A stretch of 64,000 nucleotides of DNA from Euglena gracilis. Lineage: Eukaryota > Euglenida > Euglenophyceae > Euglenales. The stretch's first letter is position 1, and each line of letters opens with the position of its first letter. A model generated the notes under the pieces. It searched no databases, had not been told where the DNA came from, and saw only the letters and a program-made list of their open reading frames with translations. The stretch is from contig CP154957.1 in the NCBI GenBank assembly GCA_039621445.1, positions 5,574,504 through 5,638,503 of the forward strand. The letters are read 5' to 3'. This document shows positions 1 through 11,408 of this stretch, piece after piece. Made by a program: the position numbers and the translations under genes.

Positions 1-386
1 TGGCAGAGTTCAGATTTTCAGTCAATTTTTATTTTCGTCCAAAAAATAAATTTTTTGGGGGTTCCACAGCCCAGCTGGGCGCTGTTGGCTGTTTTTTGAC
101 CGGCCAGAAATTTTTTTCCAGCTTTTCAGCCGATGACCCCGGGGGGGGGGGGATCGTGGGTGGGTCTGCTTTCAAAAAAAAAGTCCCGGGAAGAAGTGCG
201 GACATTCCCCATCCTCCCACCTAGACCCCATACACCCTCCATCTGTGGAACCCTCGGAAGGGATGGATGGGAAGCCCATCGGTATTGAGGTTGGTGGGTG
301 CGGGGCTCTTTCTCTTCACAGGAAGAGCGAAGCTCACCACCAGGAAAGGGGGGGAGGACCCGACCCACTCCCAGGTTGTTTTTTTC

Positions 387-455
387 CAGTCGTGAGCGAT
401 TGGATCTCAGCTTCCCAACTCACATCCCCAACTCCCTGCCAGGTCCGAGTTATTC
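387..455 (-). repeat. Dispersed ACTCGGGCCTGG repeat, copy 1
   Basis: Minus-strand copy of a family with core ACTCGGGCCTGGCGGGGAGT and ATCCAGTCGCTCG. Others are at 25341, 32550, 46079 (plus) and 59578 (minus). Confidence 0.75.
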
Positions 456-597
456 AGCCGACAAGGGGTCGGTCTAAACTGGGTAGAGGTGGGCTTGGCC
501 AAGCAGAAAAAGTTTTTGCAGCCATGCATGTCTTTTAGGTTTTGCAGACCCCCCGTGCTGCAGCCAGTCCCCTTTTTTGGGAGGGGGGGGTTACCAG

Positions 598-727
598 CAG
601 GGTTTGATATAAGGAGGGCGTACATGGTTTAGGTGGGGGGGGGTGTCCCCCCCCACCCCCCCCTCCTGGCCCGCAGGGGGGGGGGGTCCGGACCACCCCC
701 CCCCACCTGTCCTTATATCGAACCCTG
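598..727. mobile_element. hAT-like MITE, ATATAAGG-end family, short copy
   Basis: Ends CAGGGTTTGATATAAGG and CCTTATATCGAACCCTG, flanked by exact 8-bp duplications GTTACCAG (590-597 and 728-735). The interior is almost entirely G- and C-runs. The same family as 56952-57345, in the opposite orientation. Confidence 0.88.
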
Positions 728-1603
728 GTTACCAGCCTAGCCCTAGCTAGCAACTACTAGTCCTAGCCCAGCAACCCCCCGGGGTACTCAAAGAGCAAAG
801 ATGCATGTTCGCAGCCGAGCGAAGCCGGGCTGGACCGAAAAATATTTTGGCACGAAATATTGCGAAGGGGTCAAAAACTGCTAAAAATGGCATTTTTTGG
901 TACTGTTTTGAGGGTTTTCACCGCAAAATTTTGTCCAAGAAAGCCAAACCCAGCTGGATTTTGGCTCTTTTTTTGGTGTTTTCGGGTGCCAGCCAGGTCC
1001 AGCCCGGCAGCCAGTAGGATCCCCCTGGACCCCCCTAGGGGAGAGTCCAGCCAGCACCTTTTTCCAGCCGGCTGGACCCCCTTAGGGGGGGGGGGGGCAA
1101 AAACGTTCTTTCTGGCGCTTGAAACCGTGTCTGGGCCGATTTCGAGATTTTAAAAGCTTTAAATCTTCGCCCAAACACGGTTTCAAACCAAGAACAGTGT
1201 TTGAAGGTTTTAGGGGGGTGGGGGCGGGGACCGCGGCGCCGAAGGCGCTGTGGTCGCCCCCAGGCTCCCCCTAAAACCTTGGCCCAAACACAGTTCTTGT
1301 CACAGAAGCCGAACATTTTTTTTGCATTTTGACAAATTTTTGCCCAATAAGTTCCCCAAAATGGCACTTTTGGCTGTTTGGGAGTCAAAATTGATTTCCC
1401 CGAAATTCCAACCTATCCACAAGCTGGGTTGGGCAGGGATGCATAGGAAGGGGGGTTCCAACCAGGTCTTGTCAATGCTGATTGTTCAATGAAAGTATCA
1501 GAAGCAGATTAACCACACAGGCAATGATTTGTGCAGGAGCCGATGCCTCTTTTCTGTGCATTACAAAACCATTCCTTCAGCGTTCCCTCCTCCCATTCTG
1601 CAG

Positions 1604-1706
1604 TTGATCCGACATGAACACGGAGTGACTGGCCATGTCTTCTTCCTCTCGACTTGTAGACCCAAAGCTGCTGCCCAGCGATCCCAGCTGGCAGCATTCA
1701 TTGATT
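1604..1706 (+). CDS. Candidate plus-strand exon
   Basis: A good acceptor (CCCTCCTCCCATTCTGCAG). It encodes LIRHEHGVTGHVFFLSTCRP, then KAAAQRSQLAAFIDLK. A donor is possible at ACA|GTCAGT. No family recognised. Confidence 0.42.
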
Positions 1707-1939
1707 TGAAACAGTCAGTGTTGGACCGGGAGGGGGGGGGCTTTGGTGTCGAAGGAATATTTTTGGTGGTTTGTATGGTATTGTGGTGGGGGTCGACCCT
1801 CAGCCCCCCAACTAGGTGGGTCAACCTCCCCCCCAACCAGACGCAGCCCTCATGGCACAAATCCATCACAATTTGCGGACCCCCTGGTCCACCCCTGCAC
1901 CCCTCATATCACCTTCTTTTCTGAACCCTGGGGCAGGTA

Positions 1940-4060
1940 ACCATAGTCAACACCAAAAAATTGCTCATTTAAAGCCATTTTAACCACAACAAAACACTGG
2001 CCGAACCATCATTTGCTTCAAAGTGTGATAAGTATCACCTTGAATTTTTGTAGCCCAATGACTCTGATGTGAAAATCAGCAACAGAAACCTGAGAATGTG
2101 AAAACCGACGTTGCATCGGAGCAAAGTGCCTGGTTTTAGTTTTGAGATGTGTGTGGAATGTAAATGAACATAGCCCCAAACTTTTTTGACCCAATAAAAA
2201 TGATCCAAAAATAACTTTGAAACACCTGGGAAGCCTAAAATGGCCGAAAATTGCCAAAAATCCCTTCATAAAGGGGGTCAATCAGGTCAAAAAAAATCAT
2301 TTTTGGACAGACGCCTGGGGCACCCCATCTCAGATGACTCCCCCGGCCATATTTATGAAAAATTCCTGCTTTTCTTTTGAAGAATGAAAAGAAGACAGGC
2401 TCAAAACAGAAGCCTGCACCCCATCCCCCAGCCAGCAACCTTTTTCCAGCCTCGGAACCAATGGTAACAAATTTCTTTCCGGGGGGCAAGAAGAGGCCAA
2501 AAAAGGGTCATAAAAAGGCTGGTCATCACAAATTTCAGAAAACTTATTTTTTTTTTGCACAATTGGCAGTTTTCAGGACATTTTTGTAGTTTTGATTTTT
2601 TTGACACTCGATCGGGCTTAGTTTCATCCCTGGGAATATGGATTCATTCAAACATACCGTGACCTTCCTCTGGGGGGGTGCATTGGTGGGTTTTTGAAAA
2701 CATGGGTGGGTTAACACAATTGGGCCATACAATCACTTAGTCACTCATTGCGACCCCCCCCCTGGGTGACTGGTTTTTTCAGAGTGACTGACTGGTTTTT
2801 CGACCGAACCCCCCTCCTCCCCCCGTTTTTTTGGCTTTTTTTCCATGTTTTTGGTCAATTTTTTTTTGAATTCCAGAGTGGGACCCCCCTCCCCCCCGGG
2901 GGTGGTACGACGCTTTCCCAAAAAAAGATTGCTGGTTTTTCTAAAAGTGGAGTGACCCCCCTCCCCCCGGGGTCGGGAAAAAAAATAAAAAAATTGTGTG
3001 GTTTGGGACCAGGAAAAGGTGTCCCCCCCGGTTCATTACGTGAATCAGGTATTACCCCCATGTCGAAGGTGTTTAAGGCATTTTTAAAGGTTTTTTAAAA
3101 AGCGGTTTCAGATTTTTTTAAGGCGTTATTTTCCGAGGACAGCAGTTTCTGAGGAAGCAGAGTTTCCGAGGACAAGGACTGTCCCAGCATCGAACATCGT
3201 CCAAAATCAGAAAAGTCAAAAATTGTGGGTTTTTTATATTTGGGTGGATAGACAACGTTCCAGCGATGCCTGAAATCATTTTTCCCCTGGAGTTTTTTGT
3301 TTTATTGAGCTTTTGAATTTTTTGATTGACTGCAGAAAGATTTTGCCAGAATGAGTTTTTTCCGTTTTTTGGCATTCTGGCATTGGCCAAAGTTTTCAGA
3401 TGTTTTTCGAGTGTTTCAAGGGTTTTTAAGGCGCCCCAAAAATAATGCTTGGAATCATGCCTGGGACTGGGGGGGGGTCAGCATATTTCCGATCACATCC
3501 ACGCATATATGTGCAAATCACATCAAAACATCATAACACATCAACTATGATTCTCACCCGTCACTTGTCAATGGATGTACCAATCAGCACCCTCTTCTCA
3601 CTCAATGTAACTTTTTTTTATCGCCAACAGGTTTCTTTGTGTATTTTTTTTCGAAATGTTCAAAGAAGCCTGAACACCGTTAACTTTTGTCTCACCCTGC
3701 TTGTATAGGACCCCAACCGGTTCATGTCATATTTACAGCTTCCCGCCTTTCCAGCTGTACATCCCATCTCTGGCGCAAGGTGTTACGGTGACTTATCTCA
3801 TCGTCGCATCTTTTGCATCAAACTTGGGGGTTGTTTCTCTTTTTTATTGTAAAGGAGTTATGAAACGAGTCACTGCTCCCGGTGGGGGGGTTGAGGGTGA
3901 CCAGCCGGTTTTTTCCCCAAACCCCCCAGTTTGGTCAGCAAAGAAAATTTTAAAATAATATAAATAAAATACCACCACACTAGTTCTATCCGCTTTGCAG
4001 CTGCCCAAAGGGCAGCACAGGACCATGCCATTGCTTAACACCTGTCCTACCCCACCCCCG
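1940..4060. other. No gene seen; intron-like spacer
   Basis: AT- and T-rich DNA with G- and C-runs and GTGACTGACTGG-type repeats from 2765. No exon-like block was found. The same holds for 740-1500, 4510-4900 and 11900-13000. Confidence 0.6.
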
Positions 4061-4090
4061 GCGGGGGGGTGACTGACTGGTTTTTTCAGA

Positions 4091-4456
4091 GTGACTGACT
4101 GGTTTTTTGGCCAAGAGCCCCCCGTGGGGTAGGCCCGAAAATGAAAAAGTGGCTGACCCGGCGCCGAAGGCGCTGGAATTTTTTTTGGATTTTTTTGGCA
4201 AATTTTCATTGCTTTTTGAAGAGTGGCTGATCCCCCCCGGGGGTAAAGTGACTGACTGGTTTTTTCGGAAAAAGTGACTGACTGGTTTTTTGGCCAAGAG
4301 CCCCCCGTGGGGTAGGCCCGAAAATGAAAAAGTGGCTGACCCGGCGCCGAAGGCGCTGGATTTTTTTTTGGATTTTTTTGGCAAATTTTCATTGCTTTTT
4401 GAAGAGTGGCTGATCCCCCCCGGGGGTAAAGTGACTGACTGGTTTTTTCGGAAAAA
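4091..4456. repeat. Two tandem 183-bp units
   Basis: GTGACTGACTGGTTTTTT recurs at 4091, 4274 and 4457. Each unit contains GCGCCGAAGGCGC (a small hairpin) and ends in a C-run/G-run pair. The GTGACTGACTGG motif also occurs near 2765, 4071, 4431 and 14130 in looser form. Confidence 0.92.
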
Positions 4457-4919
4457 GTGACTGACTGGTTTTTTCAGAGTGGAAAGTGACCCCCCTCTCC
4501 CCCCCGGGGGTCGCTAAGCAATGGTATGGCCAGGGCAAACTTTGTTCACACTTTACGTAATTGACAGTTTTGCAGTTTAGATTTTTGGCACCCGGTCAGG
4601 CTTCTGGGGAGAGGAGGCAAGCATTTTCGGTGACTGAGGGTGATGTGGGAATTTTGGAGGCCAAAAGGTGGGGGTTCGATGTGGGTCAATGGGGCATTTT
4701 TTGGCCGCACTTGGCCATTTTCGGCAGTTCCCGGTGGCTGTTTTCGGCCTCTTTTGAGGATTTTTTGGCCATTTTAGGTCGTTTTTGGCCCCAATTTTTC
4801 TGCTTCTGACCACTTTTTTGGATTTTTGTCCCCTGATGGCTGTCGGTATTTTTCGGGCCAGCTTTTTTTAGGCGCTTTTTTTTCCAAGCATTTTGTGGCA
4901 CTTTTTTTTTTGGAGGGGG

Positions 4920-5110
4920 GGGGACTCAGAGGGCATACGGCGGATTCGGCTGCTGGAAGCGGTCGCTTCGGTCACCAGACACGGTGTTGCGGCTAGCACA
5001 GCTGAGAGAGAGAGAGAGAGAGAGAGAGACGCTTCTTCTGAGGCGGATGAGGAGGGCGCTGTAGTGGATGCGGGGATTCTGGAGTTGGGTTTGCAGAAAC
5101 GAGAGCGGAT
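4920..5110 (+). CDS. Candidate exon containing a GA microsatellite
   Basis: Reads GIRRIRLLEAVASVTRHGVA, an (ER)n stretch from GA repeats (5004-5029), then SSEADEEGAVVDAGILELGL. Exon-like composition within repeat-rich DNA. No family or splice sites confirmed. Confidence 0.33.
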
Positions 5111-5149
5111 GAAGTTCAAAAATACCCAGGCTGGCCAAAGGTGACTAAA

Positions 5150-6378
5150 AGTGGCCAATGAAGCGGAAAAAAGTCACACAAAACTTTGCGACAAAAGGGG
5201 GGAAAGTCCCATCGAGCCAAGTCCTGCGACAGGGGGTCTACGAGTCCCGAGAACACAAAGTCCAGGGCGGATGGGCCCCACTTGCGAAGCGCAAAGGCAA
5301 GATGGGCCCGTCCCCCACCTAAAAATCATGCAGCCAAGAGGGGGGCACCCAAGTTCCACCGACCCAACCAACTTCCACCGACGGCAAAGAGGTAAAGAGA
5401 AAACCCCGGCGGACGAGAAAGAGAAAACTCGGAGCAAAAAACACAACACAACAGCCGGCGCAGAGAAGTAGGTGCCGCTTTCCTTTGCGTTTCGTGGGAC
5501 TACTGGCATTTTGCTCACCCCACCTCCGTTGAGAGAAAGATGGGCTGCGCCCAAAATCAAAGCCTCGCGGGGAAGCCGGTGCTGGACTCCGGCGAGGAGC
5601 GACCAAAGACAGGGCAGCGAAGGCGGAGCACAAGACAGCAGCACCCGCCTCCCGACCCGAAAAAGGAACGCACAAAAGACTCCGCCCCAAAAGAATTTTC
5701 TTTTTAAACACCTTAGCCAAGCGACCAGAGGCGGCGGCCTCCGACTCGGTGAAACAGCTGGTGAAAGCGCCGACAGCAAAACCACACCAAACAGCTGGCA
5801 AGAGAAGAAGGACCTCAGTTGTCTTGTGCCCCGTGCCATACTCCTCCTGGATCCGGTCCGTGGGTCCGTCCGGGGGGGGGGGGGTGTGGGGGGGACCGGA
5901 GGTGTGGGAGTGGGGGGGAGGGGGGACGCACGACGACTCTGCCATGTGAAAAACTGGCAGGAGGAGCCCGAGGTATTTCCAATGGCCACTCTAGGGGGGA
6001 GCGGAGCCGAGTGTGGCCCACTTCTCTTTGATAATTATTTACCCTCCCAAATGAGAAATCCAGAGGAGGAAAGGGCAATAAAAGACAAAAAACCTTTTTG
6101 GTGTCACAAAAGGAAAAAAGACAATTTGCACAATGCATTTATTGGCACCTCGGGCTCCGCACTTTGCCTTTGCCCTCAAAAGGTCTTTGTGCTTCGCCCT
6201 TGCTGTCCCTTCCTTCCTTAGTTGGTTGTCCTCGAGGGAGTGCAAATCTGATTTTTTGGAACAAGAAATCTGATTTTTTGGAACAAGAACACACTTTCAC
6301 AATTCAATGATTAAATTTCAATTTTTATGACATCCCAAAACGCTTTTTTGAATTTTTCTTGCAAGACATTCTAGCCAT
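5150..6378. other. Unassigned GC-rich stretch
   Basis: Over 1.2 kb with open frames on both strands (about 250 and 270 codons) and few long G-runs. No motif, splice pair or codon bias settles the strand. It may hold exons of the neighbouring Arg/Ser-rich gene or be spacer. Confidence 0.3.
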
Positions 6379-6640
6379 TCAATTGCCAAAACTACTGCCA
6401 TGCACTTTAACAACCTGCCTGATGCGTTCAGTGGACTCAGCAACATCCCATGCCTTACGGAGAGTGTCGTGCCAAAAAAAAGAGCGTTGCATCGGGACGA
6501 AAACACACGAGACTTCCGTGGCCCACTGAGTTCCCCAGTCGTCGGCAGTGCGGGTGTCAGCATAGCTGCCGCGTTGGGACTCGACCGCTCGGTACCCTGA
6601 CCTCTTCGTGTCCTGCACCGTCGCCAGCACATTCTCGGAC
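6379..6640 (-). CDS. Candidate C-terminal exon of a minus-strand gene
   Basis: Reads ENVLATVQDTKRSGYRAVES, then SYADTRTADDWGTQWATEVS, RSFFWHDTLRKAWDVAESTE and a stop near 6379. Amino-acid composition is protein-like. No family recognised, and the acceptor is not certain. Confidence 0.4.
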
Positions 6641-6733
6641 CGGGTCGGCCCGCCAGGCGTGCGTACCGAAAAGAAAAGGCGGCCTCAAATGAGACCGCCA
6701 CCGGTCTCGCCGCCTCGAGCCAGAGAGGCTCAC

Positions 6734-6882
6734 GACGGCTCCGGCGGCGGAGGTGCTGGCAGCCGGGCCGGGTTGGGGTCCGGGGAGTCAGAGGACCGGG
6801 AAGGGGAGCGCCGGCGGGCCCGTTTCGCGCGGGTGGCGGAGGCGTCTCGACGATGGGTTTTCTTGGCCCGTTTGGGAGAAGG
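6734..6882 (-). CDS. Candidate Arg/Ser/Pro-rich exon
   Basis: Encodes PKRAKKTHRRDASATRAKRA, then RRRSPSRSSDSPDPNPARLP, and ends CCGTC|GTGAGC, a good donor. It resembles disordered RS-type nuclear proteins. The link to the neighbouring candidates is a guess. Confidence 0.42.
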
Positions 6883-7194
6883 GAGGTGCGAAAGAGACAA
6901 ATAACAGCAAAGCGGGGAAGCCTCTGCGGCGGTGTTCCCCCCAAAAATTCAACCTGTGGCCAACCTTGATGGAACACCAACAGAATTTTTTTCAGCCCCA
7001 CAAAACTTTCACATGGGGGGTTGAAACAAGACTCTGCCACCTGGATTTAATGGGGGAGAACCTGGGGTTTCAACAAGGAAAGACCTGGACGCTATTTTAT
7101 ATGCACAGAATTAATATGAAAAGAGCCTCCAATAAAGCGGCATTTCAAATACAATTGAAAAAAAACACACCATTTCTAAGTGGATGCAACACCC

Positions 7195-7400
7195 TTTGTG
7201 GCGGACCGGCGTCGGTGGCGACGGCTTTGGTGGGCTCGGCGGTGCCCATCCGACGGGACTGACTCCGCGGAGGACGACGACGACGACGACGGGCGGTCCC
7301 CCTTCCGCCGCCGCTCCGCTTGCCGCTTCTCACGTCGCCGGTCGCCGCGGTGGGGCTTCTCCCGGCTGGGTGGGCTCGGCTTCCGACAAGCCCCACTGTG
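7195..7400 (-). CDS. Candidate Arg/Gly-rich exon
   Basis: Encodes PAGRSPTAATGDVRSGKRSG, then GGRGTARRRRRRPPRSQSRR. The Arg run comes from a (GAC) trinucleotide repeat. It may be the upstream part of the same RS-rich protein. A plus-strand frame is also open. Confidence 0.32.
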
Positions 7401-7815
7401 TCGGTGGGGGGGGGGGGTGGGTGGGGGTCGTAGCCTTCCACGTCAGCCGGTACAAGGCAACGTGGTACCTTCCCGGGAGGTGTATCAGTGGCGCAGCGTG
7501 ACAGGTCAGCCGGGACGTCCCCAAGGATACGGGGGGAGGGAAACCTGACAGGGCCCCTGGCCAGTGCAGTGGAAGCCCATTTCTGGGGCCGGTTTGGACT
7601 GCTTTCGGGTCAAAAAAACCGATGCTTTCCAAGTATCTCAGAAATGAAGCAAATTGTCCGGAGACCTAAATTGACTTAGGAGGCGCAAACTGCCCATGAT
7701 AAAAATGACTGAAGTGGCATCCAAAGTGCCCAAAAAATACTGCAAAAAAAGGCCAAAATTTTCGAGTTACACGTGTTAACAGAAATTTTCCGACCGTTTC
7801 GGTTGCAAAACAGAT

Positions 7816-7833
7816 GAAGCGGAAAACCGCTTC
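7816..7833. repeat. GAAGCGG hairpin, copy 1
   Basis: GAAGCGG-AAAA-CCGCTTC: a perfect 7-bp stem and 4-nt loop. First of ten related hairpins between 7.8 and 11.9 kb. Confidence 0.9.
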
Positions 7834-8033
7834 GATGATTTCCGAAATTTATTTTTTAGCAGATTCACGGAGAAATGCGATTAAGCAAAAAGGTTTTAGA
7901 AAACCTACTACATCCACAAACGATGAACGTTGTCATCTCTCCATGAAAGAGACAGATACAGAAAGACAATATATATGTAGCAAAAACACATGTGAACGTG
8001 AGACAGAAGCACAACGAAGAAAATAAAGTTAAC

Positions 8034-8067
8034 TGTCTAATGAAGCGGAATACCGCTTCATTGGACA
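8034..8067. repeat. GAAGCGG hairpin, copy 2 (15-bp stem)
   Basis: TGAAGCGG-AATA-CCGCTTCA with the stem extended outward to 15 pairs (one G-T). The extension differs from other copies, so the flanks pair independently in each copy. Confidence 0.9.
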
Positions 8068-8195
8068 TCCTTGGTCGTGATGTCAACGGAAGGTCAAATG
8101 AATCAGTTGTAACAGAAATACACTTACATTTATTCTGAGTCAGATAAAAAGGAGGAGAGACCACGTTGAACATTCGTGATTCACTCTGCTTGACA

Positions 8196-8277
8196 CCGAC
8201 GTTGGCCACCGTCGGTGTCGGTTCTTCCTGTGGGCTGCCGGGGCCGCAAGCGGCGGAAGCAGGAACCCGGCAGCCCC
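8196..8277. repeat. Two further stable hairpins in the GAAGCGG zone
   Basis: GACACCGACG pairs with CGTCGGTGTC (8 bases between), and next to it GGGCTGCCGGG pairs with CCCGGCAGCCC around an inner GCCGC-AA-GCGGC. The fold density is unusual and could mark a structured RNA, but I recognise no family. Confidence 0.7.
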
Positions 8278-8429
8278 GTGGCTCCCCGCCTTGTACTGTT
8301 TGAGTCAGAATGGTTTTAAACCTAGACTGATGGTATAACTAAGATATGAGGTTCGTGGTACACTTAGCGGTTTGGTGGTTGTGTACCTCGCGGAGCGAAT
8401 GCATAGGGCCTGAAAAACGGATAGAGAAC

Positions 8430-8459
8430 ACAAAGGAAGCGGTTATCCGCTTCCTTTGT
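8430..8459. repeat. GAAGCGG hairpin, copy 3 (13-bp perfect stem)
   Basis: ACAAAGGAAGCGG, loop TTAT, then the exact reverse complement. The longest perfect stem of the set. Confidence 0.92.
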
Positions 8460-8754
8460 ACATAATGGACACAATTTCATTAAAAAGGGGAGAGGCTGGA
8501 CCGGGTCCAATTCACTTCCCCGGACCCCCGAACGGTGCCCAGCCGTCAGGGGTTCGGTTACGGCTTTTGCTGGACCGGGCAGGCGATCGTACAGTCCAGG
8601 CTCCCCAGTCATCTCAATACATAAACATTACGAAGCGTATGGTGCATGTCACAAACTGCACTTTGTGGTACAGTTAAACGTTAAACGGTTAACCACATCG
8701 CGGATTGAATTCCAACGATGACAAAACCACACAAGAATCATTGATGGAACGTAC

Positions 8755-8776
8755 ATGAAGCGGCTTTCCGCTTCGT
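8755..8776. repeat. GAAGCGG hairpin, copy 4
   Basis: GAAGCGG-CTTT-CCGCTTC, extended by a T-G and an A-T pair. Confidence 0.88.
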
Positions 8777-8820
8777 TTTGAGGAAGTGACCAATGTGCTT
8801 AATGTCACTCGCGAGCTTCG

Positions 8821-9598
8821 TACCTCCCCCCCCCCAAGCCCAACGAACACTAAAGTGACAACCTAGACGGTCCGAACGGGGGGCGTTCGTTGGACATGGG
8901 TGTTCACTAATTCTGTCACCTTCTCAGTGTAGCCTTGAAACGTGCATAATCAGTGCATGCCAGGGCAGAATGGGAAGGCCTGGTGGGGGGTCGACCCCCC
9001 ACCCGGGAGGTGGGGGGGGGGGTCGACCACCAACCCACCAGAGCATTATCACCGACTTCGGGAAAATGGGGATGTTAGCCAGAAAATTTTTTGAATTTTT
9101 TTTTGAAAAAACGAACCCAAAACACATGATTTTTTGATGGGAAGCCATTTTTTTCACAAAAAGTCTCAAAAAATCAGGGTTAAAAATTAGTAGTTTTTTG
9201 GGGGGGTCAAAAAAACGAAGGTCAAAAAAAAGTGGACCAAATTTTTGCACAATCAAATTTTGCTGACGTTTTTTTTTAATTTTTTTGGACTTTCAATGGC
9301 ATTTTTTGTTTCAAAAAAACTCGCAAAATCAAAATTTTGAGAAAATGTTGAAATTTGGGAGGTGTGATGGGGGGGGTCTTGCAGGGGGTGGTGGGGTCGA
9401 CCCCCCCCACAAATCCGGAAACCTGACTGGAATCAATACCGTGACCTGAATCAGAATCTCTGGCATCCTCACAACAGCAAAAAAATGAGTATTTCCTTGT
9501 CCAACACAAAAAAAAGTATATGGTGACAGTCTAGACGGTCCGAACACCCCCTGTTCGTTGGGCAAGGGTGTTCGTTGGGCTTGGGGGGGGGGGAGGTA
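8821..9598. mobile_element. TA-flanked inverted-repeat element
   Basis: Opens TACCTCCCCC...AAGCCCAACGAACAC and closes with the inverse ...GTTCGTTGGGCTTGGGGG...AGGTA. Subterminal GTCACC/GGTGAC and CTAGACGGTCCGAAC also recur. TA at both ends suggests a Tc1/mariner-type target. Non-coding. It lies between the fourth and fifth GAAGCGG hairpins. Confidence 0.65.
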
Positions 9599-9851
9599 AC
9601 TGTTTACCGGTTGCATGTACCACGAACGGAGGAACAATGGGAATGTTAGCATCCACATGAAAGAACGTGGTTACAGTGGTGGATCGAAGCCAAGATTGGT
9701 CCACAGCACATCGTTGTACACGCCTCTTACCCTTTGATACACTGCTGAGTTCATCGAGTCCATGAGAAGTCCTCTGCAAACATGACCTTGGCGGAGTTTT
9801 TAACAACAATCCGCTGACATAAGACACCTCTATATTTAACCGCACATAAAA

Positions 9852-9871
9852 TGAAGCGGAAAACCGCTTCA
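9852..9871. repeat. GAAGCGG hairpin, copy 5
   Basis: TGAAGCGG-AAAA-CCGCTTCA: a perfect 8-bp stem. Confidence 0.9.
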
Positions 9872-9957
9872 CCTACGCCTGAAATCGCGATCATGTCTGT
9901 TCATACCGAGTACTGTGACCACCAAGTACTACATTAATCAAACCGCACGCATTCAGG

Positions 9958-10012
9958 AGGTTTACCTGAACGTGCTCTACGGGCTGCCGCTGGCAATGGC
10001 CAGCAAAGACCG
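9958..10012 (+). CDS. Candidate conventional exon in the hairpin zone
   Basis: Between CGCATTCAG and GTATGT. Encodes EVYLNVLYGLPLAMASKD. Protein-like, with consensus splice sites. The next coding-like block after a TTGCTTTTACAG acceptor (10095-10135) continues in frame. No family recognised. Confidence 0.4.
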
Positions 10013-10094
10013 TATGTGGCGGGGACTGCCCACCCCCTCCACGTACTGTCTGTGGTTCCCTACCAGTGACAGCCTCCTTTTTTTGCTTTTACAG

Positions 10095-10135
10095 GAGGCA
10101 GCGGGAATCCGCTTCATAGGAAGCCACAAGCGTGG
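10095..10135 (+). CDS. Candidate exon following 9958-10012
   Basis: The acceptor is TTTTGCTTTTACAG. It continues the previous frame as RGSGNPLHRKPQAW; another frame reads EAAGIRFIGSHKR. It ends at GTAGCG, the first of three repeated GTAG...CAG motifs. Confidence 0.32.
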
Positions 10136-10160
10136 GTAGCGACTGTGATCACCCAGGCAG
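10136..10160 (+). repeat. GTAG-TGTGATCAC-CAGGCAG repeat, copy 1
   Basis: About 25 bases centred on the palindrome GTGATCAC, starting GTAG and ending CAGGCAG. Related copies are at 10312-10337 and 10352-10376. Confidence 0.8.
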
Positions 10161-10311
10161 TCGGGTTCATCGGTACAGAGATTGAACGCAGTGTGCTGGA
10201 GGATGTTCGCTTTCTGGTGTAAGTCACATTGGACAGCTGGTGAAAGATGGGACGTCAGTGTATATACCGAGATCAAGATACTACATACGCCCGTGATGTT
10301 GCGATGGTGGA

Positions 10312-10376
10312 GTAGTAACTGTGATCACGGCAGGCAGTCAAGCAAATGTGGGTAGTGACTGTGATCACCCAGGCAG
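10312..10376 (+). repeat. GTAG-TGTGATCAC-CAGGCAG repeat, copies 2 and 3
   Basis: Two further copies, 40 bases apart, at 10312-10337 and 10352-10376. They differ from copy 1 at three or four positions. Confidence 0.8.
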
Positions 10377-10423
10377 TTGCACAGAAAATAAACAGGTATA
10401 AATTTTAAAATGAGGCAGAATAG

Positions 10424-10441
10424 GAAGCGTTTTTCCGCTTC
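10424..10441. repeat. GAAGCGG hairpin, copy 6 (one mismatch)
   Basis: GAAGCGT-TTTT-CCGCTTC: a 6-bp stem, with one innermost pair lost. Confidence 0.8.
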
Positions 10442-10558
10442 AAAAAAAAATGGCAGAAAAAATACGTAAATCCAACCCTACGTTTCTGAATCGCGAGGAT
10501 TCTAACCGACGTAACATGGCAGTTGTACCACCAACCACATCAATTCAGCACAAGTTCC

Positions 10559-10609
10559 CAGGTACTCCTGTTTTGGGAACATCCAGGAGATGCTGGTGGA
10601 CGACGAGTG
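10559..10609 (+). CDS. Candidate exon in the hairpin zone
   Basis: Between GTTCCCAG and GTGAGC. Encodes YSCFGNIQEMLVDDE. Good splice consensus on both sides. No family recognised. Confidence 0.38.
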
Positions 10610-11080
10610 AGCGGGCGGCTGCGGCAGCCGCGGTGGCAGCGGGCGGCTGGTGCCGCCAGCGAGGGAGGGACAAGCGAGACCCAGACCTGGACTGGACCCA
10701 GACCCATACCCACACCCACACCCAGTCCCCAACCATGCGCACGCCTTCGCCACACCACACCCACCCATTTCGCCGTGTCTGTCATTTGTGCTTGTCTTTG
10801 GCATGGCTGCGGAACTGGGGGCTGTGGGGTTTGTTCCAGCCCTGACCTTTGTTTTGAGAATCATAGTTACAAATCCGCAACTTGCTCGGTTAATGGTGCT
10901 TCGGGATACAATGCATCTTCTCAGTACTGTTTCAGGCGGGATTTATATTTGTTGGGTAGTTCAAGTTTCACAGACGTCATTACATTCTGCATTCAGTTCG
11001 TTTAGTGATGTTGGCAATGGCAGTTTCAGACCAGTACAGTTCAGTATGAATTAGACCAAATTTCTCTGCCTTGCTTTGAG

Positions 11081-11098
11081 GAAGCGGAAACCCGCTTC
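11081..11098. repeat. GAAGCGG hairpin, copy 7
   Basis: GAAGCGG-AAAC-CCGCTTC. It lies about 40 bases upstream of a TTTTTTGCAG acceptor-like site. Confidence 0.9.
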
Positions 11099-11408
11099 GT
11101 CATTTTCCCGCTTGTTTTTTGCAGGTTTTCACTCCTACCTGCTTACGATGGCCCGGTACCTCAGGCGCCGACTTTGATTACAGGTCTGTATTGTTCTGTT
11201 TGTTACATTTGTATACCATTTCTTCTGGCTGTCATGTCTTCTGGGGAATGTAGTAGTCAAACTTAATGCCGATGATTACTGCTCAGTGTGTGCCCGTTCA
11301 TCACGTCCCTCCGGAAATGCTGAACGAATGTTTGTGGGCATTATTATTCACTGTTTGAATTGCATCTACTTCTATCTGATTTATTGCATAATTTTTCTGT
11401 TTCCTATT

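Noticed and set aside
4091-4456. CRISPR array
   Set aside because: Only two long units with no spacers; a simple tandem duplication.
5174-5989. 271-codon minus-strand frame as a gene
   Set aside because: An overlapping plus-strand frame of similar length exists, with no motif or codon bias to support either.
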